This document shows, one piece after another, positions 9,957 to 22,786 of a stretch of DNA of 64,000 nucleotides. The DNA lies in assembly GCA_016800925.1 (NCBI GenBank), contig JABCPU010000364.1, positions 1-64,000 of the forward strand, read 5' to 3'. Both the position numbers and the translations under genes were made by a program. Source of the DNA: Suillus spraguei. Taxonomy: Eukaryota > Basidiomycota > Agaricomycetes > Boletales > Suillaceae. The notes under the pieces are model-generated. The model had not been told where the DNA came from, made no database searches, and saw nothing but the letters and a program-made list of their open reading frames with translations. Within the stretch, counting starts at the first letter, position 1; every line of letters begins with the position of its first letter.

Positions 9957-12169
9957 TAAGTGCACTGATTTCCTTCTGCATTAGTGCTTTGATTCCTTTG
10001 TTCACCCCAGGTTTGCTGTGAGCCTCACCGGGTAAGAGACACTTATGTGCAGGATAACTTTTGATACAAATGGTTTCTACAAGCATGGCCAGCATAAGTT
10101 CCTAGGGAATATCTTTCTGGATTTCTTACCACCAACATTGACTGGTACAACAAAAGACACATCAGTTGAAGTGAAGAGGTCTCAGAGTGAACATACCAAC
10201 TTGCTGGTCAATTTCATTCTTTTGCCATTTCAAGCCATCATCTCATCGTCCCTCCACAACATCAGAAGACTGCTCTACATTATTTTTCAGGTTTGATATT
10301 GGATTATCATGGCTATCATCGATATCTGGAAATGCTTTGTCAACCATGGATAGGGATGTACCATTGCTAGTTGGGACAACATAAGCACTATGCAGGATGA
10401 TTATGAAACAAAAATTTCGGCTTACTATACATGGGCCTATGGCCAATCATTGCATCATTGCTGGCACAACATCGTGTCTCCCAGAACTATTACTTGCTAA
10501 GTACAAGTTAGAATTTGAATGGCAAACAACTTAATCCTGCAGTACTGGGCATGTTGTAGCAATGACTGAGTGATCCATCTTCATTGACGACTTTACCACA
10601 TAGTACTATGGCCTCTTCAAATCCAAACCTTGCAGAACCAGACTTGAGCTATGCAAAAAAAAAAACATTAGCTACATGCTGATACTTCTGCTAAGATTAT
10701 ATACCAAACTCAACACACTTCAATAGTGTTTTTGAAATGCTTGTGTGTGTTAAGCTATAGTTTGTGGAGATGGGCTCAGAAGAGATGCCTCTTCATGCCT
10801 TGACAGGATATCTTGATAGGCATCAGGGAAGGCCATTTTGAATTTCTCATAGCATTGTCTGTGCACAGTTGCACCTGTGAGGGATATGAATATAAAGTAT
10901 CATACTGTACCATCATATGAACTTACTAGGCATTCTACCACCTTCAGGCACCTCTTTTCTAATGCACACGAGCTCCTGCTGCATGTAGTCCTTGAAATAA
11001 TTGGTGTACAGATTCCAATAATTTGTGTCATTCATGGTACATCCTCAACTCTTCAGGAATAAGTTGATGAGCTTATTCATGGGGAGAGTAGTGGAGGTTG
11101 AGAGTTTGAGAAAGTAGTGCTCGATATCTCCAAACCCAGACTCAAGTTCTGCTTTCATATCATCTGACCTGTAACCAATTACGACATGTTCCTCTTCATA
11201 GGTAACTGGTTCATTCTCTTCATGGAATTGATTGTGGAAGGTCACAGCTGTATTATAGTGCTCTGAGTCTAGCATGAAACTGGGTTCTCCTGTTGAAGTA
11301 AGAGGAGCATTAGTGATGCTCCCTGAAATGTGATTGGGGTTACTGCCATCCTCCTTGAGTGGGGTCGGTGGAATGATGTTCATAGCTAGCTGTGGGGGTA
11401 GTACATGATATTGAGGTGGCAAGGATGATACAGAACATAGGGTGAATGTTGAGCTCTGCCTAGAACATTCCTGCATGAGACTGGAAGAGGGCTGACCAGC
11501 AGGGTCTAGTGAACACCCGTGAGACATCATAGACTGACCAGATGAACAAGGAAAATGAAAAGTGGTCTTCGAAGGCAGAGGTGCAAGGTGTGCCTGTACA
11601 TTGGGTGCTGATGGTGCACCCCATAGGAACTTGTCACTGACTCCAACCATACTTAGAGCTGGGTCTCCCACTAATCCAGCTGGGAAAACATCAGCAGCCA
11701 TCATGCCAAAATCAGGAGCATTTTGCTGCATCCAAGGAGATTGCTGTGCCATGGAGTCATAAAATATATCCTGCAGTGGCACAGGAACTTATGGTGGAGG
11801 AAGGGGTGAGGTGTGCTGACTGTTAGTCACATTGAGTGTAAGCAATGATATTTCACTCATCAAAGCACCATCCTGGTGGAAAGCATTGGACTGAACAGAT
11901 ACAGGAACCTGAGCCTCTGCAGAAGGCTGGTGATAGGCCTGGCACTGGGCAGATGTGCCTTTCATAACACCAATGGCACATGCCATGGGCTTAATTTTGA
12001 TCCTCAGCCATGAGAGTGTAAACTCAACAGGCAGGGGTTTGTATTGGCAACCTCCACTGAACTGTTCCTTAATGTAGTCAAAGGAAACTGGAGATGAGGC
12101 TATATGACTTGAGTGAGGAGATGACTGTTGGTCAACAACAGAAGGATTTTCTGTTATTTTCTGTGTCAT
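9957..12169 (-). pseudogene. Unrecognised multi-exon gene interrupted by gypsy copy 1
   Basis: A minus-strand gene starting near 12169 (MTQKITENPSVV). The first part is rich in Ser, Pro and Gln and has an in-frame TAA at about 11787-11789. The rest continues through exons that read YWNLYTNYFKDYMQQELVCI and, after a clean 52-base intron (10875-10926, GTAAGT...ACAG), HRQCYEKFKMAFPDAYQDIL, then FGFEEAIVLCGKVVNEDGS. A last exon ends KGIKALMQKEISALTK and its frame goes on across the gypsy insertion into SLKAGTMQIV at about 2355-2325. I do not recognise a named domain; similar GKVVNQDGS-type genes are, to my recollection, common repeated basidiomycete genes of unknown function. The stop codon and the insertion make it a pseudogene. 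Confidence 0.55.
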
Positions 12170-12573
12170 ATCTGCAAGTAAAAGTCAATAATAGAACAAG
12201 CTTTGGGGCAGGTATACCTACCTATATGCAATGATGGATAGCAAAAGAAAATCAAAATGAACAGATCCAAAGAACCTGAAACCAGTGTACCCGCATGAGC
12301 TGAGGATAGAAATTGTAATTAAATTATTGCTCACCAGCACCAATGGTACAGAACCTGTAAAGCAAGTCCTGTTTTTCAACAATGATAGAACTAGCCAAGT
12401 ATGTTGACTCCAAAAAAACTCTCTATTGGCTCAAACAGTCAGGCCAAGAATGGAATCTCAAGTTAAATAAATGCCTAACAAGTATCAGATTCAGATGATT
12501 AAAATCTGATCCATACACATACATCAGAAAGACCGCAAACAGAACTGAAATACTCACTGTATGGGTTGACAAC

Positions 12574-13083
12574 TGTTATAATTATATGTGCCCCTATTCA
12601 TTTTCCTATTCATTTGTACACACAACTCGCTTATTTGTCTTGTAACCAGTCTAGCACTTCTCATGTACTAGACCTATGACTCATGCATCTCAACACGCTT
12701 GTACTACACATGCCTTCCTTACTAGGATACACAGTTACTCTCTCATGGTTGCTTGGTCTGTGCGCACTCAACTACTTATATAAAGCACAGTATACTTGTA
12801 GTAGATTCCTTACTTTAATCTTACTGGGTTCTACCTAGAATCTCCTTCACTAAAGACCTCCAATTTTTAGTTGTCTGAATTGTCTCTAAGTCTAAGAACC
12901 CCTTAGTCTTAGTCTCTATTCTACCATACCTTTGAGTTGCAACTCATAGGCTGAACCTTTGGTCATACCAGGAGCCCTCCTAGTACTTCAAAGGCCTCAC
13001 TCTTCTCTAAGTGTTGTAGAACTTCCCAACAGACTGTCTGTGTCTTTTCACTGTTGTTGGTGATGCCATCTCAGTTCATAACA
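12574..13083 (+). repeat. Solo LTR, family A (diverged)
   Basis: 510 bp, TGTTAT...ATAACA, flanked by ACAAC at 12569-12573 and 13084-13088. It keeps the family landmarks TATATAAAG and CCTTACTTTAATCTTACTGGG. It sits inside the copia reverse transcriptase. Confidence 0.9.
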
Positions 13084-13801
13084 ACAACCTACTATTATTT
13101 GTGGATAATTTGAGTCTAATGGATCAATTAAAGACAGAACTAAAGAATATTCTAGATGTTACTGACCTAGGAAAACCAAATGAAATTGTTGGAATCAAGA
13201 TTACTCGAGATAGACCAAACAGGTCAATCTGACTGATGCAGACAGACCAAATATATTGAGTCTATCCTAGCAAAACAAGGTCTTCAATCATGTAACACAG
13301 TTGGCATGCTGTTAGATCCAAAAATTATACTTGAAAAAGAAGAGACTGACCAAGAAGGCAACCAACATAATGGATATGCATCATTGGTTGGATCACTGAT
13401 GTACCTGGCAGTAGCAACACGTCCAGACATAATGTATGTTATTCAAAGACTTAGTTCACTTACTCCAAACCCAGGATTAGCACATTGGGTAGCAGCAGAA
13501 CAAGTCTTGAGGTACCTAGCTGGAATGCAAGAACTCAGAATAAAATACCAAGGTACTGACAAGTCTAATCAAAGTCAAATTTGGTTCATTGGATGGTCAG
13601 ATGCTGATTATGCCAATGACACAAGAGATCAAATATCAGTGACAGGATATGTCTTCAAACTTGGAAGTGGAGCAATCACATGGAGCTCAAAAAAGCAAAA
13701 CACAGTATCTCTTTCATCAACTAAGGCAGAATATGCAGCAATGGCTCATGTTGCACAAGAAGCTGTGTGGCTCTGAAAATTATTTGAGGAACTAGACTTA
13801 C

Positions 13802-14265
13802 TATTACAATTGTGCGTGCCCCCATCTATTTTCCTCTCATTTACTTTGTATATTATGTAACATGCTTCCTGACTCATATGCTCAACGTGTCTGTACTATA
13901 GTTGCCTTCCTTCTTAGGATACGCACTTAGGTTCTCACGTCTCTCTTGGTCTGCATGCATATTGGCTCATTTAAGCATGTTGTATTACACTTGTGTACTT
14001 CACTTTAATCTTACTGGGTTTTACCTGGAATATCCTTCGCTTAGGCCTCCAACCTAAGTCATCTGAATTGTCTCTAAGTCTAAGCACTCCTTAGCCTTAG
14101 TCATTATTCCTGACCGTCTTTGAGTCACGACTCTTAGACTTGAACTCGTACTTGGAACCCTCCGCGTACCTCTCGTCCTCATTCTCTTTTGAATGTAGTA
14201 GAACTTCCCAGCAGACCAGCTGTGTCTTTTCACTGTCGCTGGTGACACCATCCCAGTTCATAACA
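13802..14265 (+). repeat. Solo LTR, family A
   Basis: 464 bp, start mutated to TATTAC, end ATAACA, flanked by CTTAC at 13797-13801 and 14266-14270. It contains CATTTAAGC and ACTTTAATCTTACTGGG. It interrupts the copia RNase H. Confidence 0.9.
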
Positions 14266-14527
14266 CTTACCTCAAAATGGCCAACTATCCTCCATGGAGA
14301 TAACATGTCTGCACTCACAATCACATGAGATCCACAGTACCATGCAAGATCCAAACATTTTGATGTTAAGGATCATTATATCAGACAAAAGATTCGAGAT
14401 GGAGTAATTCACAATCAATATTGTCACACTAACAAGATGATAGCAGATATATTAATGAAACCACTACACAAGCCAAAGCATTGGAAGTTTACCAATGACC
14501 TTGACATGACTATGGCTTGAGGGGGAG

Positions 14528-14713
14528 TGTCAAGAGTACCAAGCCAAGCATGTGGCATACTGACAAAGTGTCAGTAGCAGACTTCATCTGAGTTTTGGAG
14601 AAACATATGATATGAATATGTATCAAGGCAATTCCTTAAATAATAGATGAGTTACATCCTATCCTGTGCTCAATGATTGCATACACAGCATTCATCAAAT
14701 CTGGATATTGACA
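14528..14713 (+). repeat. Possible copia 3' LTR
   Basis: Starts with TGTCAAGAG directly after the polypurine tract and a candidate end is ATTGACA at 14713, which mirrors TGTCAA. The 5' partner is absent, so the end is a guess; the start is well supported. Confidence 0.45.
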
Positions 14714-15395
14714 AACATCTTGAGAACACCATTAACTTCATCTTCCCACAAGATTGAAGATGCTGATATCTGTCTTCATTGCTCATTCCTTTTGTTGTGA
14801 ATGAGGCTACAAGTTCGAGATATGAAGTTTGAATTTAAAGCAGACACACAGCCTGATGCCATGAACAGCAGTTATTTGTGCTTTATACACATAGAAATTG
14901 GCCAAGGAGGCTAGGTGTTCAAAGGTATATATGACATCATTTGACCACTTGCCATATTTTATCTGATTGCAGGTATTATGTCCATGATAGGGGGGATATA
15001 ATGGGTTATGTCTTGTTTTTAGTACTGTGAGCCATCAGTGAGGCCATTATAATGATACCATTAAATAATGGCTGCAACAATAAACTGAAGCAAAGATGAG
15101 TCAAATAGCACCTGGGTCTTTTCATTGTGAGTGACATGAGGTTTGGTGAAACTTGAAGGAACCAAGTAAGATCCAAGTGATAACAGAGTACCAGAAACCA
15201 ATTATAGTGATCTTACTCAATAATGGCTGCAACAATAAACTGAAGTGATGAGTCAAGTTGAGTCTGGGGTCTTTTCATTGTGAATGCTGTGAGGGTGTTC
15301 CAACTTTGTCTGTGCAGGGTTTGGAGAAACTCAAAAGAACCGAATAACTTAGGGTCTGACTAACAACTACAGTGCACTCAAATGCCAAAGTATTA
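14714..15395. other. No gene; imperfect direct repeat
   Basis: No coding sequence seen. A block beginning AATAATGGCTGCAACAATAA and including TCTTTTCATTGTGA occurs twice in the same orientation, at about 15064-15170 and 15219-15345. Confidence 0.6.
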
Positions 15396-15668
15396 CACTG
15401 CCAAAAATGTTACCATATGCAAACTATGGTCTGGGTCTACCGTAAGTTCTTCACGGCCCGAACCCAAAAATATCCTATAGTTTACCGATAGTCTACCTGT
15501 AAAAGGGAAACGGCCGACTAGCTATGCACTGGCCCACGATTTGGCCATGTTTATTATCTTTTGCGCATCCCATAGTCTCACACTACCAACTACCCACGCA
15601 CACAATCTTGATAAGTCATCAATGGCGTCTTTAGCCTATCCAGAACGTATGTTTCTCATTGTTGACAT

Positions 15669-18600
15669 ATGCACGTCGTTCTCATCATGCTGGATGCAGA
15701 CTTCTTGAGGCAAGGGAATCTCTGGACGTGTTTATGCTGTCCAACTGGCTGTTTCGAGCAAGACATCCACCACGCTATACGCCATGAAAATACTCAAAAG
15801 CACAGGACAGAAACGACTCACTACACTGATGAACTCTGTGCTGCTCAAACTGCTGCTCTCAACGAACCTCACCTTCAGACAAATCCACTTCTCGATGCTA
15901 TTTTTATTGCTTCTGGGCTACTGCTGAATGTGCCTCATCCTGCTCCTCTACCTCGCCACCAACAGCCTCTAGGCCAAGATCCCCGGCAGCAGTCACCTCC
16001 TGGGTCATTCAATGATGAACTGGATGGTGGTATAGATATGGAGGTGGATTTTGGGGAACTTAATCCTCCACCTCCTTCCATGGAAGACATGCATGCGCGC
16101 ATTGTTTCCAGTGTGAGCATATCGCTCCGTCATATGGTCGACCATGGTTTCAACCCATCAGCGGTGGACTCGGATAATGGAGAGGGAGATGTTCCAGAAG
16201 ATGAGGATGAGTTCGTTGTGAACATGAATGCAGAGGGTATGTGTTGCCATTTTATAACAACTTTCTCTCACTATCATGTAGTCTCTCATTGTGGGCATAA
16301 TCAGACCCAGGATGCGCATGAGAATGCATGGTATCCATGGAAAAATCGCCTAGTTCGCATTTCCTTTAGTCTTGTATTTCCTCTCTAATGTTAGATCAGT
16401 CATGTACACTCAATATCATATCAAATTTGCCTTGAGGTGTCTTCTCCCAAGACGAACTCGAGGTGATATTATGGCAATTAAAACAACATGGTGTTCACGC
16501 AGTACCATCTATTCATCAGATAAAGAGTGTTGGGCATGCCATAGATGGTCTATGTGGAGTCGAGATCAATTGCTACATTGGCTGTCTGGGTCACACATAC
16601 TATATGATTTCACTAGAGTTCATCGTGAAGATGGTGGTCATTTCTCTGTCCTTGAATGTGCTAGTAACTAATGACATATGTAGGCCTTTGCGAACCCCCT
16701 TGTACGGTCAGTCCTCGAGGTTTACCCAGAAGATAGCGGCCCAAAACTTGAGGAAATTCGTCAAGCACGCTGCTGGTTAGAGGAGCATGACGCCCGACTA
16801 CTCACACCAATGTACTGTGTTGAGGGCCGTATAGCACGAGATTTCTACACAGATGAACCGACACTCCTTAAGAATGGCATGCTATGCATGCCGTTCAGGT
16901 TTTTCAAAAATAATGGTCAAGTTTGGTTTCGTGCATGGCCACTCATTCCATGGCATTCTCCCAGTGAGGGACTTAGCTGGCTCATTGACCAACGTGACGA
17001 ACTATCTCTCTCAACCAATGACTTATCGATGACATTTCCAGAGCTTGAGTATGTACCTCTTGGACATGGTCGACCAACACTTCAGTCAACGTTTTGTAAG
17101 TATGGTTCATGTTTTTGTAATTACACTACTTAACAAAGGTCAGATTGTTGTGATCCTACTGGCTGTATTAAGCTATGGGTAGAACCAATGATGAACCCAT
17201 GGCGACTGAAGGCCAATGGCCATCGTGTTGTTGCATATCCTGTACTACTCTACTGCGACGACACTTCAGGTAACCGATCCAAAAAATGGAATGAACACAA
17301 CACATTCCTTATGAATGCTGCTGGACTTCCACGAGAACACATGCAGCGGGAGTACAATCTTAGTTTTATATGTACATCAAATATAGCACCTCCGCTAGAA
17401 ATGCTCGAAGGAATTGTTGAGCAACTCGAGTGAGCGGAGCCTGCTCCCATGACAAAAATCAAAACTGACATAACTGTGATAGATTGTGTCAAGAAACAGG
17501 TATTTGGGCCTATGACTGCAGCTACCACGACATCATACTTGTAATCATCTCGGTCCTTGCATTGCTTGGTGACAATCCGATGCAAAGTGAATTTGCTTGC
17601 CATGCAGGTCTAATGTCGAAGTTTTTTTGCTGTTGTTGCTGGGTAAAAGGGAAAGATGTTGCTGACATGCTCGAGGTTGATGGTGTTAAGAAGGAGACTG
17701 TTCAGGGAATGGTCAGTCGTATTACAAGATTCATGAAGGTTGGTACTTGAGATATTGTAGCTTCATGGCATGGTCTCAAATGTTGTAGGTTGGTGCCGCA
17801 CGAACCACAGCAGAAACTCAGAGCATCTCACATCAGATGCTTGAAAATGCATCAACTCTTGCACGCCAAAAGGAAAATGTAGATCTTCAGACATCTACTG
17901 GTGTCAAGGACACAATACTCCACTTTTTCCTTGACAAATTAGAGAAGGCAAGGAAATCACTCAGTGGGCATGCAGCACGACAGGCAACTCGAGAGGCTTA
18001 TTCAAGGTTACCAGCAAATACCTTTAGCCCAGTGTGGCGAATTAGAGGTATATCATTGATCATATGTTCACGATATTGGACTTGCACTCACTTTGTTCTT
18101 GAAAGGTCTGAATCCGCATTCTGATATGCCAATTGAAATTTTACACGTGGTTCTCCTGGGTTTCCTCAAATACTTCTGGCCAGATGCAGTTGAATGCCTC
18201 TCTGCTGTCAACAAAGCTACTGTTGAAGCTCGTTTGTCAAGTCTTGATGTTTCTGGACTTGGGCCCAATGTAGCAAAACCCCATGGTCATACACTTGTTC
18301 ATTATGCTGGGTCGCTTGTTGGTCGTGATTTTTGTTTGATAAGTCAAGTTGCTGTATTTGTACTGTATGATATGCTTGAAACCAAGATCCTTGATGCATG
18401 GGCTGCGCTATGTGTTCTTGTCCCACTTCTTTGGATGCCAACAATTGATAATCTCAATAATTATATGGTGCGCCAAGTACTCAATCTCATGATGCTGGTT
18501 TCAACATGATTTCAGGTTGAACTCGATGTGGCAATCAAAAGATTCATGGACTGTACTGCTTGCTGGACACCATGATGGTTCAACAAGCCAAAATTTCACC

Positions 18601-19657
18601 TCATCTTGCACATTGTTGACCACATACGGAGATTTGGCCCTGCAATCACATTTGCCATGGAAGTCCATGAGTCATACAACAGTATCATTCGTGGCTGGTC
18701 CATCAATTCAAATCAGATGGCACCTTCACATGATATTGCACGACGTGCTGCTGGCTTACTCCGCTTGCGGCACCTACTCAGTGCTGGATACTTCGAGGTT
18801 GAGACAGACAAATCAGATGGCACAACACAAACAGAATTGATTCAAGCAGGAGTGAATCCTCGAATCTATGGTGAACAGCCATCAATCATCACTCGTAAAC
18901 TTGGTTTTCCTCTTTCTGAGTCATTTTCTCATCTAGGTATGTAAGTAGGATTATTCGAGACCGTTTGCCTTATCCTTTCTACAGGATTTGCCAAAAGGGC
19001 AAAAATGCGCCCTCTCATTTGGAACCAGACTTTGTCATCGACATACTGTGTTTCCCCAGGTATCGCAGATCACACGATATTAATACAGTGTCGGGAAGTC
19101 ATTGTTTCCAATGGTGATCCTGTTGCACTTGATTCATTCACGGTATTCCATGTTCAAGACCACTTTTTAATTGGGAGGGTGGCTGAAATTTTGACGAGGG
19201 AACAGGATTTCGAGGGGAAAGCAGACTGGATTTTACTTCAATGCTATAATACTGGTCCCCTCATCCAGCCATACTTGATGCCTTCACTCTTGAAAACCGA
19301 AAGGTATCACTTGGTCACTCCCGAGGTAAATGATGTTCTACTTTCATATACAGTCTATTGAACTTCACCACGGCAACTTAGCAAATTGACTGTAGTGTCA
19401 ATGTACAACACAACTGCGCAGCCAATCATTGTGACCTCTCTTCAACACAACCAGTGTTTCTCGAAAGGGAGCGTCAAGTGGAGGACACGCAGGCAGTGAG
19501 ACATCGTGATGTTCACACAGAGGATCTGATTCTGAATGTGGCGAAGATGCAAGATGCAAAATTCATTTTGAAATTTAGAGAAGCTGCCCCCCTACTTGAT
19601 ACTGATTCACTTGTCAACATTGTTTGCGAATCTGAACTAGCAGCAGGCATACATTAG
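15669..19657 (+). pseudogene. Tnp2/CMC-like transposase with N-terminal zinc finger
   Basis: A multi-exon gene. The first exon has a C2H2-type finger (WTCLCCPTGCFEQDIHHAIRH) and an acidic stretch. Following exons read VILWQLKQHGVHAVPSI, YCDDTSGNRSKKWNEHNTF, NLSFICTSNIAPPLEMLEGI, GIWAYDCSYHDIIL, ALLGDNPMQSEFACHAG, MPIEILHVVLLGFLKYFW and FGPAITFAMEVHESYNSII, and the gene ends at TAG 19657. The DDTSGN and YDC aspartates fit a DDE catalytic core like that of Tnp2. Introns are short and mostly clean. The exon before FSQDELE has a TGA where CGA is expected (about 16433), so the copy is probably inactive unless an intron boundary differs. Family assignment is an inference from motifs. Confidence 0.7.
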
Positions 19658-19825
19658 GGACATTTTTCATTTACCAGTAGGATTTTTGTTTTGTTGATAT
19701 AGTACTGCGGTCCAATTTTTTGATTTTGAGCGTGTGCCACTGCCATAGTTTGAACTTAGCGAAATAATCACTGTGACTTGTCATCTGCAACCACACTCCC
19801 AACACTTCCACACTCCTTCCATCCA

Positions 19826-21673
19826 ATGAACATCAGCAGACTTATGACACCTGCAGGCACTCACTCTGAACCAACTTCACAAGTTCCAAGTCACAGTCCA
19901 TGCCCAGCACAACAATATTTCCCCAATGATGACAGGCGGCGCTCAAATGGTGATCATTACTATGTACCTTCAAGTGATATGTCCAATTCTGCACATACTA
20001 GTGCCTTTCAGCAGACCAGTAGGAATTTTAATGGGGCTTCTATCCATTCAGGTCCTACCATTGCCAGAAATCGTGGCAATATCAACATTAATTTCAACGC
20101 CAATCATCAATTGACCAAAGTGTCCGACTCTCGATCTCAGGCTCCATACCACAATCACAGTGGTTATAATTCCCCTCATTCAGCTGCACCAGTTCCATTC
20201 TCTGCAGGGCAGAAGCGCACACGTTCATCATACAACAACGAATACAGTGACGATGAATTGGATAAATCTTTGACCTCCCAACTACCTCAGTCAGGTGCAA
20301 CTCCAAGTCGGCGGTTTCCTGCCACTGCAGTGCCACCAGCTGGATCTATTCAAGTCGGTCCAGAAGTTATTGCTGCCATCACACAGATGTATAGCCTCAA
20401 TAGTGAGAGGTCACACAGTTTGCAGTCTTATGCTTTAGTGAGTAACCTTATGCAATTGAATGCATGCATACTGACAGTGTACATGATGTCAGGCTGCTGG
20501 AGATATGCCGCTGCCTGCAAAGATGACATCCCTTATGTCCTTTGCCGCCCTGAACATGTGCTTACAACTTGTAGAAGAAACGGCTACAAAAGTGTCTACA
20601 TTCTCTTCCGAGTTGGCAGTTCTCCAGGGTCTTGTCAAAACTTCGTGGGTGGTTGATGATACCTTGAAGGTCAGTTTGCTATGATGTTCTGAACTGATAC
20701 TTAATGTCTTTCCAAAGGCCCAATTTGCAGATATGGCAAAGCGGGCACTCGTCAAGGAAGACCGAACAAACTTCGTCAACATGTACCAAGAAATTCTGGT
20801 ACAAATTTTATCAAGTTTGCTATCACTTGTATTGACATCGTTGTACACCGTCAGCAGGATGTTGAGCGACGTTCAGATGAGCTGAAGATTACCGAACAAA
20901 TCAAAGCCAAGGCCCATAAAGCAGCTATTCTTCGTGTGATTCGCAATGCATGCAACAATGTCCGTAACAATGCAAGGAAATTCGTAAGATTATTTCTGCC
21001 ATATTTATTTGCTATCTAGTTATGCGTGACTTGCCAGATTCTCATATCAGTGCAGGATGGTCCCTTGTGCCTGACTCTTGAGGATTTCGCAGTCTCATGG
21101 CTCACTCGCTTCAACCCTGCCGCTGTCACAATACCACTGTCAGTTACACTGCTGGCACAAGTGGTACAAATCGTAAGTTTTGCAGTGTCTCAGTTTTCGA
21201 GTGTGGTACAATTTTCTCCATTTACAGCGCGACTTTGCCATGCACAATCTCGAGCTGCTTGACTTGGACGGAAATGACAATGATGAGAATGATGAAGGCA
21301 TGACACCAGCTCCTACAACATGCCGTGGTGGAAAGAAGGCCAAGGTTGACATGCCAGAACCCAAGTTTTGGAAGCGGTTCGAAACCCACCTTCGTTCTCA
21401 GAGAGATTCTTTTGCGCAGGACAAGGATGGCTATCAGTGGTGAGCTTTATTCATTGTTGATGAGTTGATTGTCTCACTGGCGTCTTTCTTAGTTATATTG
21501 GAGGATTAATCACCAAGGATCACGCACGATTTGGCAAGCCTAAAACCACTGCCCTGCAAGGTGACAACATCCCAGGATCTTCGACAAACCCCCGTGCACC
21601 CGGGCTAATGACTGCCGACCACGACCTTAACAATATGCTGGTAACAATGTTTGATCATTCAGTGCGCCGCTAG
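19826..21673 (+). CDS. Second protein of the CACTA-like element
   Basis: ATG at 19826 (MNISRLMTPAGTHS). The first exon codes for a Ser/Pro/Asn-rich region with KRTRSSYNNEYSDDELD. After introns at about 20436-20493, 20671-20718 and further short ones, the frame continues AAGDMPLPAKMTSLMSFAAL, AQFADMAKRALVKEDRTNF, ELKITEQIKAKAHKAAIL, FAMHNLELLDLDGNDNDEND and finally YIGGLITKDHARFGKPKTT, with the stop at 21671-21673. All joins checked keep the frame. The charged helical centre and disordered N-terminus would suit a DNA-binding accessory protein, comparable in position to TnpA of plant CACTA elements; that is only a positional analogy. Confidence 0.55.
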
Positions 21674-22128
21674 TATTTCCCTCTCTTTCTCATCCATAAG
21701 CACCATTTTACCTACAATCATTGGACACTCACTCGCATTATCGTTGGACTCCCCTCATTTCGCAATGCATTGGACTTATCACCATCATTCTCACTCGTCA
21801 TTCTCACTTGACTACTCCTTTTATTTAATGGTCTTCTGTCTCTATATTTCCCTAGTAGCTCGTATCTTACCAGAGAATGACAGCTAATGTTTGTGGTTGT
21901 TTCGTGAAATCTGTTGCCTGTCGTCAGAATGCCATTGCAAAGCTTTGTACTTGCCCATGAAAAGTCTATTGCATCCCTTCTTGGTTTTCCATGCTCGACG
22001 CTAACGGTCCATCATGGATTCCTTTTTGCAGTCCACCAATAGGCTCACCGTAGGATTTCCATGCGTCGACTCATATGTCACCCAACGTCATCACCATTAG
22101 TCAGACCACGGTAACATTTTCTGCAGTG

Positions 22129-22786
22129 TAGGCAGATCGGACCCGAACCCGGACTGCCGGAAATTCGGATTCTTTCTGAGAAGTCCGGTTCGAGCTATGG
22201 ACCGGACCGCGGCAGCACTAAATGTCATTTTGTTTTTGGTATAGCTCAGGTTTGCATTCGTAAGCACACACTTTTGGTTATGTTACATAGTACAATCACA
22301 GTTTGTGGCTACTGCAGGTGTATCAATGCATTGCGCTCACACTTGCATTTTTGTTTCGTTGTGGCTCAACTGCACCATGTCGTCTATATTATTTTAGAGA
22401 TCAAATCAAGCCCATGTTATCTTCAAGGTGCGCTACCAGTGAAATCGTAAGCGTTCGTAAGTGTCCGTAACGCGCGCAAGTTAAGCGTTCATTTCAGTGG
22501 TTTTGCAGATTGGCAGATGAGTCGTAAGTGTTCGTAAGCGTAAGTTCAGTTCAGTGGCGCCATAATTCGTTCGAGCGATTTCGCCTGCGAGGAATGTTTG
22601 CGGAGCCATATGTGGCTAGAGTCAGCTCGCGCCCCCTTTTAGTCGTTATTGCACTGAAAGTCGGCTACATAACATACCAAGTTGCAAACTGATCACAACA
22701 ACCGTGCTAAATGCATAAAGAGAGGGATAACTGACCTTAGCACTCAAGTATTCCACCTCATCTCCAAACCCAAATCGCGCTCTCTA
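22129..22786. other. Intergenic, upstream of the secreted protein gene
   Basis: No gene seen. The first 90 bases are rich in CCGGAC/GTCCGG words reminiscent of hAT subterminal sequence. At about 22440-22560 the word CGTAAG(T/C) recurs (GTAAGCGTTCGTAAGTG and relatives). Confidence 0.4.

Larger units (their letters stand above)
12385..14520 (+). pseudogene. Ty1/copia pol relic (RT and RNase H)
   Basis: Pieces in order: KTLYWLKQSGQEWNLKL, a stop, SDPYTYIRKTANRTEILTVWVDN, [solo LTR], LLLFVDNLSLMDQLKTEL, a nonsense codon, a longer open part at 13306-13776 (VGSLMYLAVATRPDIMYVI, IGWSDADYANDT, SSTKAEYAAMAH), [solo LTR], then HGDNMSALTIT, HFDVKDHYIRQKI and TKMIADILMKPL-like residues. The copia catalytic motif VDD reads VDN. 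The end is followed by a GAGGGGGAG polypurine tract. Removing each solo LTR and one copy of its 5-base duplication restores a continuous protein, so both LTRs arrived later. Upstream parts (gag, protease, integrase) are not seen. Confidence 0.85.
15396..22128 (+). mobile_element. CACTA-like (CMC) DNA transposon, complete
   Basis: 6,733 bp between inverted ends. Left end CACTGCCAAAAATGTTACC (15396), right end, reverse-complemented, CACTGCAGAAAATGTTACC (22128): 17 of 19 bases agree. The dinucleotide TA flanks both sides. Inside are a transposase gene (15669-19657) and a second, unrelated gene (19826-21673) on the same strand, as in other CACTA elements that code for two proteins. The CACTG ends and the Tnp2-like transposase both point to the CMC superfamily. 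Confidence 0.8.

Noticed and set aside
22129..22220. Small hAT MITE beside the CACTA element
   Set aside because: Ends TAGGCAG and TAGTGCTG are only loosely alike and there is no 8-base duplication.
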